Assembly (NCBI RefSeq): GCF_021295315.1
Contig: NZ_JAIMJA010000015.1
Span: 1-64,000, forward strand
Direction: 5' to 3'
Origin: Motilimonas cestriensis
GTDB lineage: Bacteria; Pseudomonadota; Gammaproteobacteria; Enterobacterales; CBDFNC01
Length of the DNA stretch: 64,000 bases
The notes beneath the pieces are model-generated. The model saw only the letters and a list, made by a program, of their open reading frames with translations. It had not been told where the DNA came from and ran no database searches. Every line of letters begins with the position of its first letter. The stretch's first letter is position 1. This document shows, one piece after another, positions 26,223 to 35,588 of this stretch. The position numbers and the translations under genes are program-made.

Positions 26223-28058
26223 TCACAAATTGAATTGCTTCACCGCGTTGTGTAACACGGTTGCTTGCTCCAGCACTTTATCACTGGCGTGAACGCTGCT
26301 GAGAGCTGAGGCGCTATTGTGCTCGGCACTGTCTTTAATATTGATGATATTCCGATTAACTTCTGCTGATACTAAGCTTTGCTCTTCAATCGCGGCGGCT
26401 ACTTGGATACTCATATCTGAAATGTGGCTGACATCTTTGGTTATTTGAGTCAGTAATTCGCCGGCTTGTTTCGCTTGCTCGGCACTGTCTTTACCTTGTT
26501 GATGACAAGAGTTGATCAGATCGACAATACTTTGCGTGCGTTGTTGCAATGAATCAATAATCTGACTTATTTCAAGGGTTGAATTGTGGGTGCGCATGGC
26601 TAAACTGCGTACTTCATCTGCGACAACGGCAAAGCCACGTCCTTGCTCTCCTGCTCTTGCTGCTTCAATTGCCGCGTTAAGCGCGAGCAGGTTCGTTTGT
26701 TCGGCGATGCTTTTAATTACATCTAGCACTTGGTCGATGGTCTGGCTTTCTTCTGCGAGTACTGAAACCGCCTGTGAAGAGTTATTAAGCGCTGCGGATA
26801 ACTGCTCTATCTTATTTATTGTTTCTTCAACACTTTGCATACCCTGTAAGGCATTGTGATTGGTTTGCTCTGCTACTTGTGCGGCCATTTCGGTATTCTG
26901 GGCAATCTCTTCTATGGTTGAGCCCATTTCGGTAACGGCTGTAGCGACTTGATCGGTTTCTTCAAGCTGCTTACTTATTTCGGCTTTATTGTTATTGGCA
27001 TTAACTGATAGCTGCTCCGAAGAGTCAGACAGCTCGCTGACGGCAAGGTTGACATCTTTAATAATAGTTTGAAAATTACTCAGCATCAGGTTAACGCTTT
27101 GGCCGAGTTGGCTTAATTCATCTTTGCCAGATTGCTCCACTCTTAGGCTTAAATTGTTGCTTTGTTGAATTTTTTTAATAACGTTAACTAAGCTATCGAT
27201 AGGGGTACGCACGGATCGACTGATATAAGTACTGATGCCAATCACTAGCACCATAATAGCGATGAACAACAGCAATGCTTGTTGAGTAATTTCATCAACG
27301 CGTTGTGTCAGTATTTGATTTAAGTTGAGCTCTACCGCAACCAGTACATCTTCAGTTTGCTGGATGGTTTGGCGCATTTGCCCTAATAATCCTTGACTGT
27401 GATCTAAGCCAAGTTGATTCAAGGTGGTTACGTATTGATTAAATTGCGATTGAAAGCGTGCTAATACCGCTGCATCATCGGGCATTAGCTGGGAATTAAG
27501 TGCTTGTACTTGTTGATTAAGTGCATCAGCATATTTCATATCATGGCGCTGGATAAAGTCTTTTTCACTGCGGCGTATCATTAAATATGCAGCTAGCAGC
27601 TTGTCATTATTCAGCTCGATAATGTGTTTTTCTAACTCATGGGCGGAGTCTCTTAATTTGCCATGAAGACCGCTTTTGTGGTCAAGACCTAACGTTTTAT
27701 TGAGCATCACAAGTTGGTCAAAGTCTTGTTGGTATAGCTTTACTTGTTCGCTGAGCTGGTCTAATTGTGCGCTGTTTTGGTTGATGCTTTGATAGAAGCT
27801 TTGTAGCTGTTCTAAGTTGTTAATTGTTTGATGTACTTCTTGATCAAACTTATCCTGATACGTTAAATCTTGGCGCGCTAAAAAGTCTTTTTCGTGTTTG
27901 CGTAAACTTAATATATGGCTGGTTAATTGTTCGGCTTGACTAACGCGAAGGCTTAAATCTTTTAAGATTGCAGATTCTTGTAACAATAGGAGCAGTAACG
28001 CTAATAGCCCTAACCCGGTGATGAGTGTATTGGAAAGCATTTTTTGTTTGATATTCAT
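26223..28058 (-). CDS. Methyl-accepting chemotaxis protein, paralogue of the adjacent receptor
   Basis: Also exactly 611 residues, with the same layout: membrane segment about 8-26, HBM sensor with [11 protein letters not shown] and [12 protein letters not shown], second membrane segment about 263-285, HAMP and the [20 protein letters not shown] tip. Sensor modules are more divergent than the signalling part, as expected for a tandem duplication followed by ligand specialisation. It is transcribed ahead of its paralogue, with a gap of about 105 bases. The ligand is unknown. Confidence 0.92.
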   Translation of the reverse strand: MNIKQKMLSNTLITGLGLLALLLLLLQESAILKDLSLRVSQAEQLTSHILSLRKHEKDFLARQDLTYQDKFDQEVHQTINNLEQLQSFYQSINQNSAQLDQLSEQVKLYQQDFDQLVMLNKTLGLDHKSGLHGKLRDSAHELEKHIIELNNDKLLAAYLMIRRSEKDFIQRHDMKYADALNQQVQALNSQLMPDDAAVLARFQSQFNQYVTTLNQLGLDHSQGLLGQMRQTIQQTEDVLVAVELNLNQILTQRVDEITQQALLLFIAIMVLVIGISTYISRSVRTPIDSLVNVIKKIQQSNNLSLRVEQSGKDELSQLGQSVNLMLSNFQTIIKDVNLAVSELSDSSEQLSVNANNNKAEISKQLEETDQVATAVTEMGSTIEEIAQNTEMAAQVAEQTNHNALQGMQSVEETINKIEQLSAALNNSSQAVSVLAEESQTIDQVLDVIKSIAEQTNLLALNAAIEAARAGEQGRGFAVVADEVRSLAMRTHNSTLEISQIIDSLQQRTQSIVDLINSCHQQGKDSAEQAKQAGELLTQITKDVSHISDMSIQVAAAIEEQSLVSAEVNRNIINIKDSAEHNSASALSSVHASDKVLEQATVLHNAVKQFNL

Positions 28059-28084
28059 AAGCCGAAACCTTCTAACTACATGGC

Positions 28085-28348
28085 ATACTCAATCAACCTG
28101 GAGATGCTTGATTTCAGCAAGGGTTTACACGCGTTTAGGCAAGGCATTGATTGCAGGTAATGGTATTCCCCTTATCAAAATCAATAACGCGGCATAAACG
28201 CCTGTAAAACTTGCCTTTTGGGAGCGCCACCGTGTTTCCACTACGTTGTTACGCTAATTTAAAAGGTGCCTACATTCCTGCATTAGCGTGCCTAGTATTG
28301 AAAACACGGTGGCGCTCTGAAACATGCATCTTCAAGTTGATTGGGTAT
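28085..28348. mobile_element. MITE-like element with terminal inverted repeats, family B
   Basis: The ends form an inverted repeat of about 27 bp with four mismatches and one gap: ATACTCAATCAACCTGGAGA at the left and, on the other strand, ATACCCAATCAACTTGAAGA at the right, continuing into TGC-TG-TTT on both. Inside the right half is a second large palindrome with GAGCGCCACCGTGTTT at 28222 and AAACACGGTGGCGCTC ending at 28318. The element contains no gene. TA dinucleotides sit at both outer ends, which would fit an IS630/mariner-type target. It occupies most of the 430-base gap between the second receptor and the rhomboid gene. Confidence 0.65.
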
Positions 28349-28401
28349 ATATCTTTGCTCTGGTATTGTTAGAGCAAACTAAGGGCGTGAATATATTAGA
28401 A

Positions 28402-28438
28402 CAGCCTGCTAAAAAACAGGCTGCTGGTGGTTTTTTAG
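28402..28438. terminator. Possible terminator hairpin(s) after the rhomboid gene
   Basis: CAGCCTG-ctaaaaaa-CAGGCTG forms a 7-bp stem. An alternative stem, CTAAAAAA with TTTTTTAG (28409-28416 and 28431-28438), overlaps it. The T-tracts are weak on both strands. Confidence 0.4.
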
Positions 28439-28488
28439 TGAAACTTGTTAACTAAGGCTAATTAGCGGTAATTACTGTTTTTAATAGG

Positions 28489-29577
28489 TTATTTATCACC
28501 CACTAAATTGATTTCGTTGTCATTTATAAAGGCTATAACTGGATTATTCTGCATTACTTTTGAATAATAAATTTTTCCTGCAATTAAACCTGCGATAAAG
28601 CCGCCAATATGGGCAGACCAAGCAACGCCCTCTGAGCTGGCGACAAAGCCATAAACATTAATGCCAAGCCAAATTAAAAAATAAGCCCAAGCCGGTAATC
28701 GCGCTTGATATACGATAAACATAAAGCTTAATTTGGCTTTTTTAAACAGCATCAGATAAGCACCAAACAGGCCAGCAATTGCACCACTGGCACCGACCAT
28801 TGGCGCCATTTCACCTAAATGGATAGCATAATAAGCGAGCCCTCCGACCATGCCGAAGAATAGATACAGTAGCAGGTATGTAGTTTTACCCAGTGCGTCT
28901 TCTAAGTTGTCACCGATAACATAGAGGAAGTACATATTGCCGAGGATGTGTAGCCAGCTACCATGAAGAAATTGATAACTGATAAGCGTCCACGGCGCAT
29001 CAGCAAAGTATACCGGGTCCATGACTAAAGACTGAGCAAGCATGTCTTCGTCAATTACGCCTGAGAGAGTAACGAGAAAAATGAAAAAGTTCAGCACAAT
29101 AAGAGATACGGTGACAATGGGAAAACGCCGCGGTTTGATGTTGTACTCTACTGGCATTTGGGTAATAAACTGGAAAATATAACTGGCAAAGTTGTTGGTT
29201 TTATTCAAATCGATCATGGCGCTTCTTAAGCGAGGTGTGCGCTCTACCTCTTTGATCTCATCTTTATCAATCCATACGCCGTTACATTGGGTACACAAAT
29301 CAATCTCAACATCAAAGTTGTCTATGATTTTGAAGGTCTCTAAAGGGTGTTGGCAATCAGGGCATGAGCGGTCACTGCAGCCAACATAACCTCCAATATT
29401 ACCTTTCAAGCTATGTTGCTGTTGTTGATCGGCGTAAGAGGCCTCTAATTCACCGCCTTCAAACCATAACCCCCCACACTCAGTACAAACATCCACCTCT
29501 TGATGTTGATATTGTGTTTGCTTTAATGGCTGGTTATCGCAGCATGGGCACAGCTTGTAAAAAGTTGAATTAGGCAT
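28489..29577 (-). CDS. Rhomboid intramembrane protease with two N-terminal zinc ribbons
   Basis: A 362-residue protein. Residues 1-115 carry two zf-TFIIB-like ribbons (Cys10/13/31/34 and Cys72/75/95/98, each followed by GxWxD/E). Residues about 150-345 form a six-helix rhomboid core. The catalytic serine is Ser264 in VGASGAIAG and the histidine is His323 in SAHIGG. The oxyanion motif HGSWLHILGNMYFL is at about 205-218. Rhomboids cleave single-pass membrane proteins within the membrane. The gene lies 11 bases downstream of a gene for a single-pass membrane protein, a candidate partner or substrate. Confidence 0.92.
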   Translation of the reverse strand: MPNSTFYKLCPCCDNQPLKQTQYQHQEVDVCTECGGLWFEGGELEASYADQQQQHSLKGNIGGYVGCSDRSCPDCQHPLETFKIIDNFDVEIDLCTQCNGVWIDKDEIKEVERTPRLRSAMIDLNKTNNFASYIFQFITQMPVEYNIKPRRFPIVTVSLIVLNFFIFLVTLSGVIDEDMLAQSLVMDPVYFADAPWTLISYQFLHGSWLHILGNMYFLYVIGDNLEDALGKTTYLLLYLFFGMVGGLAYYAIHLGEMAPMVGASGAIAGLFGAYLMLFKKAKLSFMFIVYQARLPAWAYFLIWLGINVYGFVASSEGVAWSAHIGGFIAGLIAGKIYYSKVMQNNPVIAFINDNEINLVGDK

Positions 29578-29588
29578 AGTGAACCTTG

Positions 29589-30182
29589 TTATTTAGCTTG
29601 GTAAGAGAGCACTTGATCAACATCAACGTCGTAGCTCAGTAGCACTTGTTTGATATTTATTAAGTCTGCTTCTAGGTAAGTGAGTGTTTCTTCTCTTGCT
29701 TGTTTGGACACGGCTTCGAGTCGCTCTGTTATCAAGGAGCGGCCGAGGTATTTTTTGTCTAAACGCATCAGCAGGTCATCTACTTCGCTGTGGAAGCGCC
29801 TAACGCCTGTTAGGATTGGTGCGGGTGTTTCCATGGTACGAGGTGAAAAGCGCATCGCTTGCCATACGTACGTATCAAATTTGGGTTGATCTTTTTCGGC
29901 AAAATAAGTGTGCCCTTGGCGTAGAAAGGCAATGGTTTCATCTAGCTTATTTATGTTGTCGCTAAATTCATCTCTGAGGGAGCGGCGCAAATGATAGTTG
30001 TCTTGCAAAGTGTTAATGTCATTAAAGGTCATGGCCTGCGACATCCCCTCTTGCGAGGCTAAATAAACCCCTAGCATGGTGGCTATTAGCATAAACACTT
30101 GGCCTACCCAAAAACCGGTTTTAATTAAATCTGAGTTATCGAGCTTTTTGACCGCAGCTTTAATTGGCAGTGTTTTAGGCAT
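29589..30182 (-). CDS. Single-pass membrane protein of unknown function, upstream of the rhomboid
   Basis: A 197-residue protein with a short basic cytoplasmic start, one membrane helix at about residues 23-43 (FWVGQVFMLIATMLGVYLAS) and a mostly helical extracytoplasmic part of about 150 residues rich in charged amino acids. I do not recognise the family. It is transcribed first in a two-gene unit with the rhomboid protease, 11 bases apart. The helix contains glycine and other small residues near its outer end, as rhomboid substrates do, so a protease-substrate relation is possible. Confidence 0.7.
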   Translation of the reverse strand: MPKTLPIKAAVKKLDNSDLIKTGFWVGQVFMLIATMLGVYLASQEGMSQAMTFNDINTLQDNYHLRRSLRDEFSDNINKLDETIAFLRQGHTYFAEKDQPKFDTYVWQAMRFSPRTMETPAPILTGVRRFHSEVDDLLMRLDKKYLGRSLITERLEAVSKQAREETLTYLEADLINIKQVLLSYDVDVDQVLSYQAK

Positions 30183-30352
30183 ATTGTTAATTCCATCGTG
30201 CTTGCTGCTTAAGGCCGGCGATTTTACAAAATAATTAGTTTTTTGTCAGCGTTAATATTGCTACTAAGGCCAAGGATTTTTTATTTATTTGATATTCATT
30301 GAAACAATGTGCTTTGATCTAGTTTATTTCCCCTATCATGCTGCTTGAGATA

Positions 30353-32263
30353 ATGAATAGAGTAATTAAGTCACTGCTGCTGACATGCTGTACTTGGGTT
30401 ATGCTGCCATCTCTTGGTTGGGGGATAGATCTGAATTGGTTATCCTATTCTAGCGTTCAGTTAGCGCGGGTGAGCCTAGATAAAAATTGTCCAAAAAATA
30501 CATTACAAGGGGTTGAGCTTGAACGTAATGATGCAGGATTGGCAACATTAAAAGTCGAGTTACTGAGTTGGGACCTTGATTGTCCTGGCCAGCCTAGCGT
30601 CAGTAATAAGCAAACACCTGAGCAGACGCTAGTTGCGCTCAATCACACCCTCGCGCAGTTGAATTTGGCTGAGTGGGTAGCGCGGTTACCTTTACTCAAG
30701 GTTGATATAAAATCCTTCGCGCTATATCAAGGCGGTAAGCCGTTGGCCGCTCCTTGGCAAGTTACCGGGCAAGTAACGGAGGCGGGAGTCAGTGTTAAGC
30801 TGCTAAATAAACAAGAGCAGATCGCGCTAAATATCAACAAGCGTAACCAAGAGTTTGTTATTAATGGACTGATTTCACCCGCTTGGCTGCAATCGCCTGT
30901 GGTTAATCTTCCCGCTAATATTGCACTCGCACCTAAACTCACTTTAAACGGTAAACTGGATAATTTAACGCAGTTTTCAATTGAGTTTACTTCTTCTCTT
31001 GCCGTTACTCCGCAACTTTCAAAAGGTTTAGTGACCGCTAAAGGTCAATTAGATCTCGCTCGCCAGCAGTTAACCATTGCCGCGCTAAGTGTTAAAGCGG
31101 CCATCAAACAAGATGATTTTAGCGCCAGTGATGTCGAGTGGGTATTAACTAAGCCGGCTAACCTGTCTCTTAAAATGGCCGATTTAGCCTTTGAAATAGC
31201 GGTCAAAAAAGCACGCTGGCGCAAGCAAAAATTACCGGATTTTAGGTTAGCCAGTGAGCTCCGTTACATTCCGTTGACTAATCACTTACAGGCTAAGTTT
31301 GATTTTTCAACTTTGCAGCAAATCATCAGCGCGCAAGTAACTTTGGCTAATCAGCGCCTAAAGTGGCAAATCCTACCGAGTCAATTGACCTTAGTTGAGG
31401 CCAATAAGGCTGGCCAAGGATTAAAATATTTAGATAAAACGCAGCTTACATCGGGCACGATAGAGCTTGAAGGAGCAGGAGATTACCACCTTGGCCAGCA
31501 GGGTGGTCAGTTAGCTCTGTCCTTAACTGCATCAAATGTATCAGGTTTAGTGCAAGATTATGTGTTGCAAAACGCCTCTCTCAGCGTAGAGCAAGGCTAT
31601 AAAATTGAACGAAATCAGTTTTTATCGGTCAAAGATAATAACCACTTGAGTATTGATTTACTGGATATTGGTGTCCCGCTCAGTGCGATCAACTTAGATT
31701 TTAAAGCGGATATCAATCAGCCGGAGATACGAGATTTACATGCATTTGTACTTGGTGGCGAGTTAAGCGTGCAACGTTTTAAGCCGCTCGCCTTGGGCCG
31801 CACCGATGTGAAGGTAAAAGGGGTGCAGCTATCAGGATTATTGGCTTACGGGCAATTACCCGGCGCCAGTGCAACAGGGTTGATAGATGCGAATATTCCG
31901 TTGCAAAAAGAAGCGGATGGTTTTCATATTTATAACGGTGAAATTTTTGCCCGCGCACCAGGCGGGCAAATAACCATACCTGATTCGGATGTAGTGCAAA
32001 ATCTCGCGACCACCAATATCGGGGTGGAGTTTATATTTAAGGTTTTACAGGATTTACGTTATTCTGATTTAGCGGGTAAGCTTAATTATCAACCCAATGG
32101 CGAAATGGGTATTGAAGTGTTGATTAAAGGGCTTAGTCCACAGGTGAGTAAAACGCGGCCAATTGAGTTTAATTATTCGCACCAAGAAAACCTGATACAA
32201 TTGTTGCGCAGTTTGCGTTTTTCCAATGAATTGGAAAGAAAAATTGAGGATAAATATTTATGA
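30353..32263 (+). CDS. ydbH: YdbH-family AsmA-like intermembrane lipid transport protein
   Basis: A 636-residue protein with an N-terminal signal/anchor segment (about 5-25) and a long beta-rich body of the AsmA-like bridge type. The C-terminus contains the YdbH pattern (SDLAGKLNYQPNGEMGIEVL ending LIQLLRSLRFSNELERKIE). YdbH is one of three redundant E. coli proteins (with TamB and YhdP) that move phospholipid to the outer membrane. The downstream ynbE and ydbL complete the known module. The ATG at 30353 is preferred to that at 30338 because it gives a standard signal segment. It overlaps ynbE by four bases. Confidence 0.9.
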   Translation: MNRVIKSLLLTCCTWVMLPSLGWGIDLNWLSYSSVQLARVSLDKNCPKNTLQGVELERNDAGLATLKVELLSWDLDCPGQPSVSNKQTPEQTLVALNHTLAQLNLAEWVARLPLLKVDIKSFALYQGGKPLAAPWQVTGQVTEAGVSVKLLNKQEQIALNINKRNQEFVINGLISPAWLQSPVVNLPANIALAPKLTLNGKLDNLTQFSIEFTSSLAVTPQLSKGLVTAKGQLDLARQQLTIAALSVKAAIKQDDFSASDVEWVLTKPANLSLKMADLAFEIAVKKARWRKQKLPDFRLASELRYIPLTNHLQAKFDFSTLQQIISAQVTLANQRLKWQILPSQLTLVEANKAGQGLKYLDKTQLTSGTIELEGAGDYHLGQQGGQLALSLTASNVSGLVQDYVLQNASLSVEQGYKIERNQFLSVKDNNHLSIDLLDIGVPLSAINLDFKADINQPEIRDLHAFVLGGELSVQRFKPLALGRTDVKVKGVQLSGLLAYGQLPGASATGLIDANIPLQKEADGFHIYNGEIFARAPGGQITIPDSDVVQNLATTNIGVEFIFKVLQDLRYSDLAGKLNYQPNGEMGIEVLIKGLSPQVSKTRPIEFNYSHQENLIQLLRSLRFSNELERKIEDKYL

Positions 32264-32445
32264 TAAGGATACTGGCACCCTTGTGTTTCAGTGTGGTTTT
32301 GCTTGCGTGTACTCCTCGAGTAGAAGTCGCGGTACCAGATAAGCCGATCACGGTGAATTTGAATGTTAAAATAGATCATGAAATCCGAGTCAAGGTGGAC
32401 AAAGATCTAGAACAAATCTTCAGTGATGATAGCGGACTGTTCTAA
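32260..32445 (+). CDS. ynbE: YnbE-family outer-membrane lipoprotein
   Basis: A 61-residue lipoprotein. LLACTPRVEV gives the lipidation Cys at residue 17, and the mature part matches YnbE (KPITVNLNVKIDHEIRVKVD). In E. coli YnbE multimerises and docks with the C-terminus of YdbH by beta-strand addition to form a continuous bridge between the membranes. The start overlaps the ydbH stop (ATGA), indicating coupled translation and stoichiometric production. Confidence 0.92.
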   Translation: MIRILAPLCFSVVLLACTPRVEVAVPDKPITVNLNVKIDHEIRVKVDKDLEQIFSDDSGLF

Positions 32446-32455
32446 GGAGTTAATG

Positions 32456-32770
32456 ATGAAAAAGTGGATACTACTTTTGTTTACCGCGCTAAGCTTTAAT
32501 GTGATGGCGTTAGATTTACAAGAAGCTAAAGATCAAGGTCTAATCGGTGAGCGCCCTGATGGCATGATTGGTGCTGTGCAAGCATCTCCAGAAGTGAATA
32601 AGATAGTTACTAGTATTAACGCCCAGCGCGTTGATGCTTATAAAAAAATCGCGGCTAAAAATGGTATGACTACGGACCAAGTAGCGATATTGGCGGGTGA
32701 AAAAGCGCTACAAAAGACGCCATCAGGCCAGTATATTTTAAATGGCTCTGGACAATGGGTTAAAAAATAA
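32456..32770 (+). CDS. ydbL: YdbL-family (DUF1318) periplasmic protein
   Basis: A 104-residue protein with a cleavable signal peptide (KKWILLLFTALSFNVMA) and the DUF1318 core (LQEAKDQGLIGERPDGMIG, then VNAxR-like INAQRVDAYKKIAAKNG). In E. coli YdbL is a periplasmic chaperone that limits YnbE multimerisation. Two adjacent ATG codons exist (32453 and 32456); AAGGAG lies six bases before the second. It is followed by a strong terminator, closing the ydbH-ynbE-ydbL operon. Confidence 0.9.
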   Translation: MKKWILLLFTALSFNVMALDLQEAKDQGLIGERPDGMIGAVQASPEVNKIVTSINAQRVDAYKKIAAKNGMTTDQVAILAGEKALQKTPSGQYILNGSGQWVKK

Positions 32771-32805
32771 ACATTTCTTTTGCGGTTTAGCCATTTTGCA
32801 GTCAT

Positions 32806-32837
32806 AAAACCGACTAGGGTAACCTAGTCGGTTTTTT
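32806..32837 (+). terminator. Intrinsic terminator of ydbH-ynbE-ydbL
   Basis: AAAACCGACTAGG-gtaa-CCTAGTCGGTTTT, a 13-bp stem followed by further T, one of the strongest terminators in the window. Confidence 0.9.
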
Positions 32838-32872
32838 ATTTTTTGAACCATACCTAATGAAGGATGAGAACT

Positions 32873-34939
32873 GTGCAGCCACCTAAAGCGACGAAAAAGC
32901 CATTTTCTATTAAGCATCATCAAGATGTGCGTCAGGATGATTTTTATTGGCTACGTGACGAGCAGCGCAGTGACCCTGAAGTACTGGCGTACCTCACCGC
33001 TGAAAATCAGTATTGCGAACATCAACTTGCTCCGACAGCCGCGTTGCAGCAAACCCTTTACCAAGAAATGACCGCGAGGTTAAACCCTAGTGATCAAAGT
33101 GTGCCTTATTTTAAGCATGGCTATTGGTACCAGCAGCGGTTTGAGCCTGACTGCGAGTTCCCGTTGTTAGTGCGTAATAAACAACACTTAAGTGCGCCAG
33201 AAGAGTGCTTACTCGACTTAAATGAACAAGCCAAAGGTTTTGAATATTATGATTTGGCGGAGGCAAGGGTCAGTCCCAATCAACAATTGTTGGCGTTTTC
33301 TGAAGATACCTTAGGTCGCCGTTTGTATCAGATTAAGGTGAAGGACTTAGGCACAGGTAGGGTTGCCGATGATAGTGTTGACGGTACGTCTGGCGAAGTG
33401 GTTTGGGGAAATGATAGCCGCTATTTTTATTATGTAAAAAAGCACCCGGCTACCTTGGTTCCCTATCAGGTGTACCGTCACCAGCTAGGCGAGCCAAGTT
33501 CTCAAGATCAACTGGTTTATGAAGAAGCTGACGATAGCTTTTATATTGGCTTGCATAAAACGCGTTCGGAAAAGATGATTGTCATTGGTGTGTATGCTAG
33601 TACGACCAGTGAAGCCCTCTATTTGGATGCTAATGACGGCAATGCCCAGCCGCTATTATTTAGCGCGCGCCAGAAAAATATCGAATATGAGTTAGATCAC
33701 TTTGCCGGACAATTTTTTGTTAAAACGAATGCGCTGGGCAATAATTTTGCGTTAATAGCCACTCCTGAGCAACTCGACCATTTAGTGCCATTACCTTTTG
33801 ATCAGTGGCCCGTTATTGTTGGGCATCATGCCGATGTGTTATTGCAAGATTATGAGCTATTTAATGATTTTCTAGTGGTTGAAGAGCGTTGCAATGGTTT
33901 GGTGAGGCTACGCTATCGCCACTGGCAGCACCAGCAATACCAGTGTATTGAATTTAATGACCCTACCTATACCGCTTGGCTAGGGATGAATCCCGAGTCC
34001 AATAGCACTCAACTTAGGTTCTGCTATTCCAGCTTAACCACGCCAGCAAGTACCCTAGAGATTGACTTGGTCAGCGGTCAGCAAAAAACCTTGAAACAGC
34101 AGCAAGTGATGGGCGGCTTTAACGCAGAGGACTACCAAAGTGAGCGTGTTTGGGTGGACTCACGAGATGGCGTAAAAGTGCCCGTTTCCCTTGTTTATAA
34201 ACGTAACTTATTTAAGCGCCATGGTAACAATCCGTTATTAGTATATGGCTACGGGGCTTATGGCTTATCAGAAGATGCGATGTTTAATGGCGATCTACTG
34301 TCGCTACTCGATCGGGGATTTGTTTATGCTATTGCCCATGTTCGCGGCGGCGAGGAACTTGGCCGACATTGGTATGAGTCAGGTAAACTAGACAATAAGC
34401 ACAACAGTTTTTATGACTTTATTGATGTCACAGAGGCGTTAATTGAACAAGGTTTCGGTGAGTCAAATCGAGTTTATGCTATGGGGGGAAGTGCTGGCGG
34501 CTTATTGATGGGCGGGATTATGAACTTAGCGCCTACGCTTTATCATGGTGTGGTTGCGCAAGTACCGTTTGTTGATGTGCTGACAACGATGCTCGATGAG
34601 TCGCTACCTTTAACGACGGGTGAGTACGATGAGTGGGGCAATCCAAATCTGCATCAGGATTATCAGCGTATTAAATCTTATAGCCCATATGATCAGGTAA
34701 AAGCCCAAATTTATCCGCATTTATTGGTTATGACTGGCTTACATGATTCACAAGTTCAATATTGGGAGCCGGCTAAGTGGGTGGCTAAGCTTAGAGAGTA
34801 TAAGCAAGGTGATAACTTGTTACTGCTGCATACCGATTTAGATGCAGGACATGGCGGGAAGTCGGGTCGTTTTAAGCAATATCATGATACCGCCAAGGAA
34901 TACGCTTTTTTGATTTGGTTGGCTGCGCAACAGCCCTAG
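32873..34939 (+). CDS. ptrB: Oligopeptidase B / prolyl oligopeptidase family (S9A) serine peptidase
   Basis: A 688-residue protein. An N-terminal seven-bladed propeller (about 70-400) precedes an alpha/beta hydrolase domain. The catalytic serine is in MGGSAGGLLMG (about residue 540), the acidic residue lies in GLHDSQVQYWEP, and the histidine is in DAGHGGKSG. Oligopeptidase B cleaves small peptides after Arg or Lys in the cytoplasm, and no signal peptide is seen. AAGGA is eight bases before a GTG at 32873 but overlaps the ATG at 32864, so the GTG start is preferred; the difference is three residues. Confidence 0.9.
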   Translation: MQPPKATKKPFSIKHHQDVRQDDFYWLRDEQRSDPEVLAYLTAENQYCEHQLAPTAALQQTLYQEMTARLNPSDQSVPYFKHGYWYQQRFEPDCEFPLLVRNKQHLSAPEECLLDLNEQAKGFEYYDLAEARVSPNQQLLAFSEDTLGRRLYQIKVKDLGTGRVADDSVDGTSGEVVWGNDSRYFYYVKKHPATLVPYQVYRHQLGEPSSQDQLVYEEADDSFYIGLHKTRSEKMIVIGVYASTTSEALYLDANDGNAQPLLFSARQKNIEYELDHFAGQFFVKTNALGNNFALIATPEQLDHLVPLPFDQWPVIVGHHADVLLQDYELFNDFLVVEERCNGLVRLRYRHWQHQQYQCIEFNDPTYTAWLGMNPESNSTQLRFCYSSLTTPASTLEIDLVSGQQKTLKQQQVMGGFNAEDYQSERVWVDSRDGVKVPVSLVYKRNLFKRHGNNPLLVYGYGAYGLSEDAMFNGDLLSLLDRGFVYAIAHVRGGEELGRHWYESGKLDNKHNSFYDFIDVTEALIEQGFGESNRVYAMGGSAGGLLMGGIMNLAPTLYHGVVAQVPFVDVLTTMLDESLPLTTGEYDEWGNPNLHQDYQRIKSYSPYDQVKAQIYPHLLVMTGLHDSQVQYWEPAKWVAKLREYKQGDNLLLLHTDLDAGHGGKSGRFKQYHDTAKEYAFLIWLAAQQP

Positions 34940-35253
34940 GCTAAATAGGCGTTTATTTCTTCATTGAGTCGCAATTGTAATGACTCAATATCGGACCAAG
35001 TTTGCTCGTTTTGTTGCTGTTTAAACGCGCTTAAGGCGCGCTCTAATGGTTTCGCGCAAACGAGACTGGCCGTGCCTTGCAGGATCATTAACTGCTGTTT
35101 TATTGCAGTGATGTTTTGGCTGCGATAAGCACCAGCAAGGGCTTCTAAATCAGCCGCAGCATGGCATAAATAGTCTTGTAGCAATTGTTGGCGCAAGGCT
35201 TGATTGCTCAGTTTAAATTCTAACACTGCAACATCTAACACGATAAAGCTCAT
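34936..35253 (-). CDS. Hpt-like protein lacking the phospho-accepting histidine
   Basis: A 105-residue all-helical protein whose pattern matches Hpt domains: LRQQLLQDYLCHAAADLEAL, then AIKQQLMILQGTASLVCAK. In canonical Hpt proteins the second helix reads AHxLKGSAxxLGA; here the histidine position is occupied by methionine (LMILQGTASLVCA). It therefore probably cannot take part in phosphorelay and could be a binding module. It is convergent with ptrB, sharing four bases. The match to Hpt is by eye. Confidence 0.6.
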   Translation of the reverse strand: MSFIVLDVAVLEFKLSNQALRQQLLQDYLCHAAADLEALAGAYRSQNITAIKQQLMILQGTASLVCAKPLERALSAFKQQQNEQTWSDIESLQLRLNEEINAYLA

Positions 35254-35320
35254 GCTAACCCTTAACTTGATAATTCAAGTGTGTCAGGGTAGCGATTTTT
35301 TACTTAAGATGAAAGTGCCC

Positions 35321-35509
35321 TTAGTGGTCTGAGTAGATGAGCACTTCCACCGGCTCGAGCAATTGATGAGCATGAATATCAAAGTAGTTGACTGCTTGCT
35401 CATCGGGCTCGATATTAGAAATAATATTGGCGTGGCATTGGCCTGTTAGCATCGCGTTTAATGGCGGTCTTTGGCCTTCTAATGATTTTGAACTCTGCTC
35501 ATATCTCAT
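35321..35509 (-). CDS. Small hypothetical protein
   Basis: A 62-residue acidic soluble protein with no recognised domain. AGGGGA six bases before the ATG gives it a good ribosome binding site, which is the main reason for believing it. It lies upstream of the Hpt-like gene in the same direction, about 68 bases away, and a family A repeat lies upstream of it. Confidence 0.45.
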   Translation of the reverse strand: MRYEQSSKSLEGQRPPLNAMLTGQCHANIISNIEPDEQAVNYFDIHAHQLLEPVEVLIYSDH

Positions 35510-35588
35510 AGCTTCCCCTGCTATAAATTTCTCTAGGCATGGTAAGTATGCGCACCACAGATGACAGCTTTATGACGTTAAATAATCT

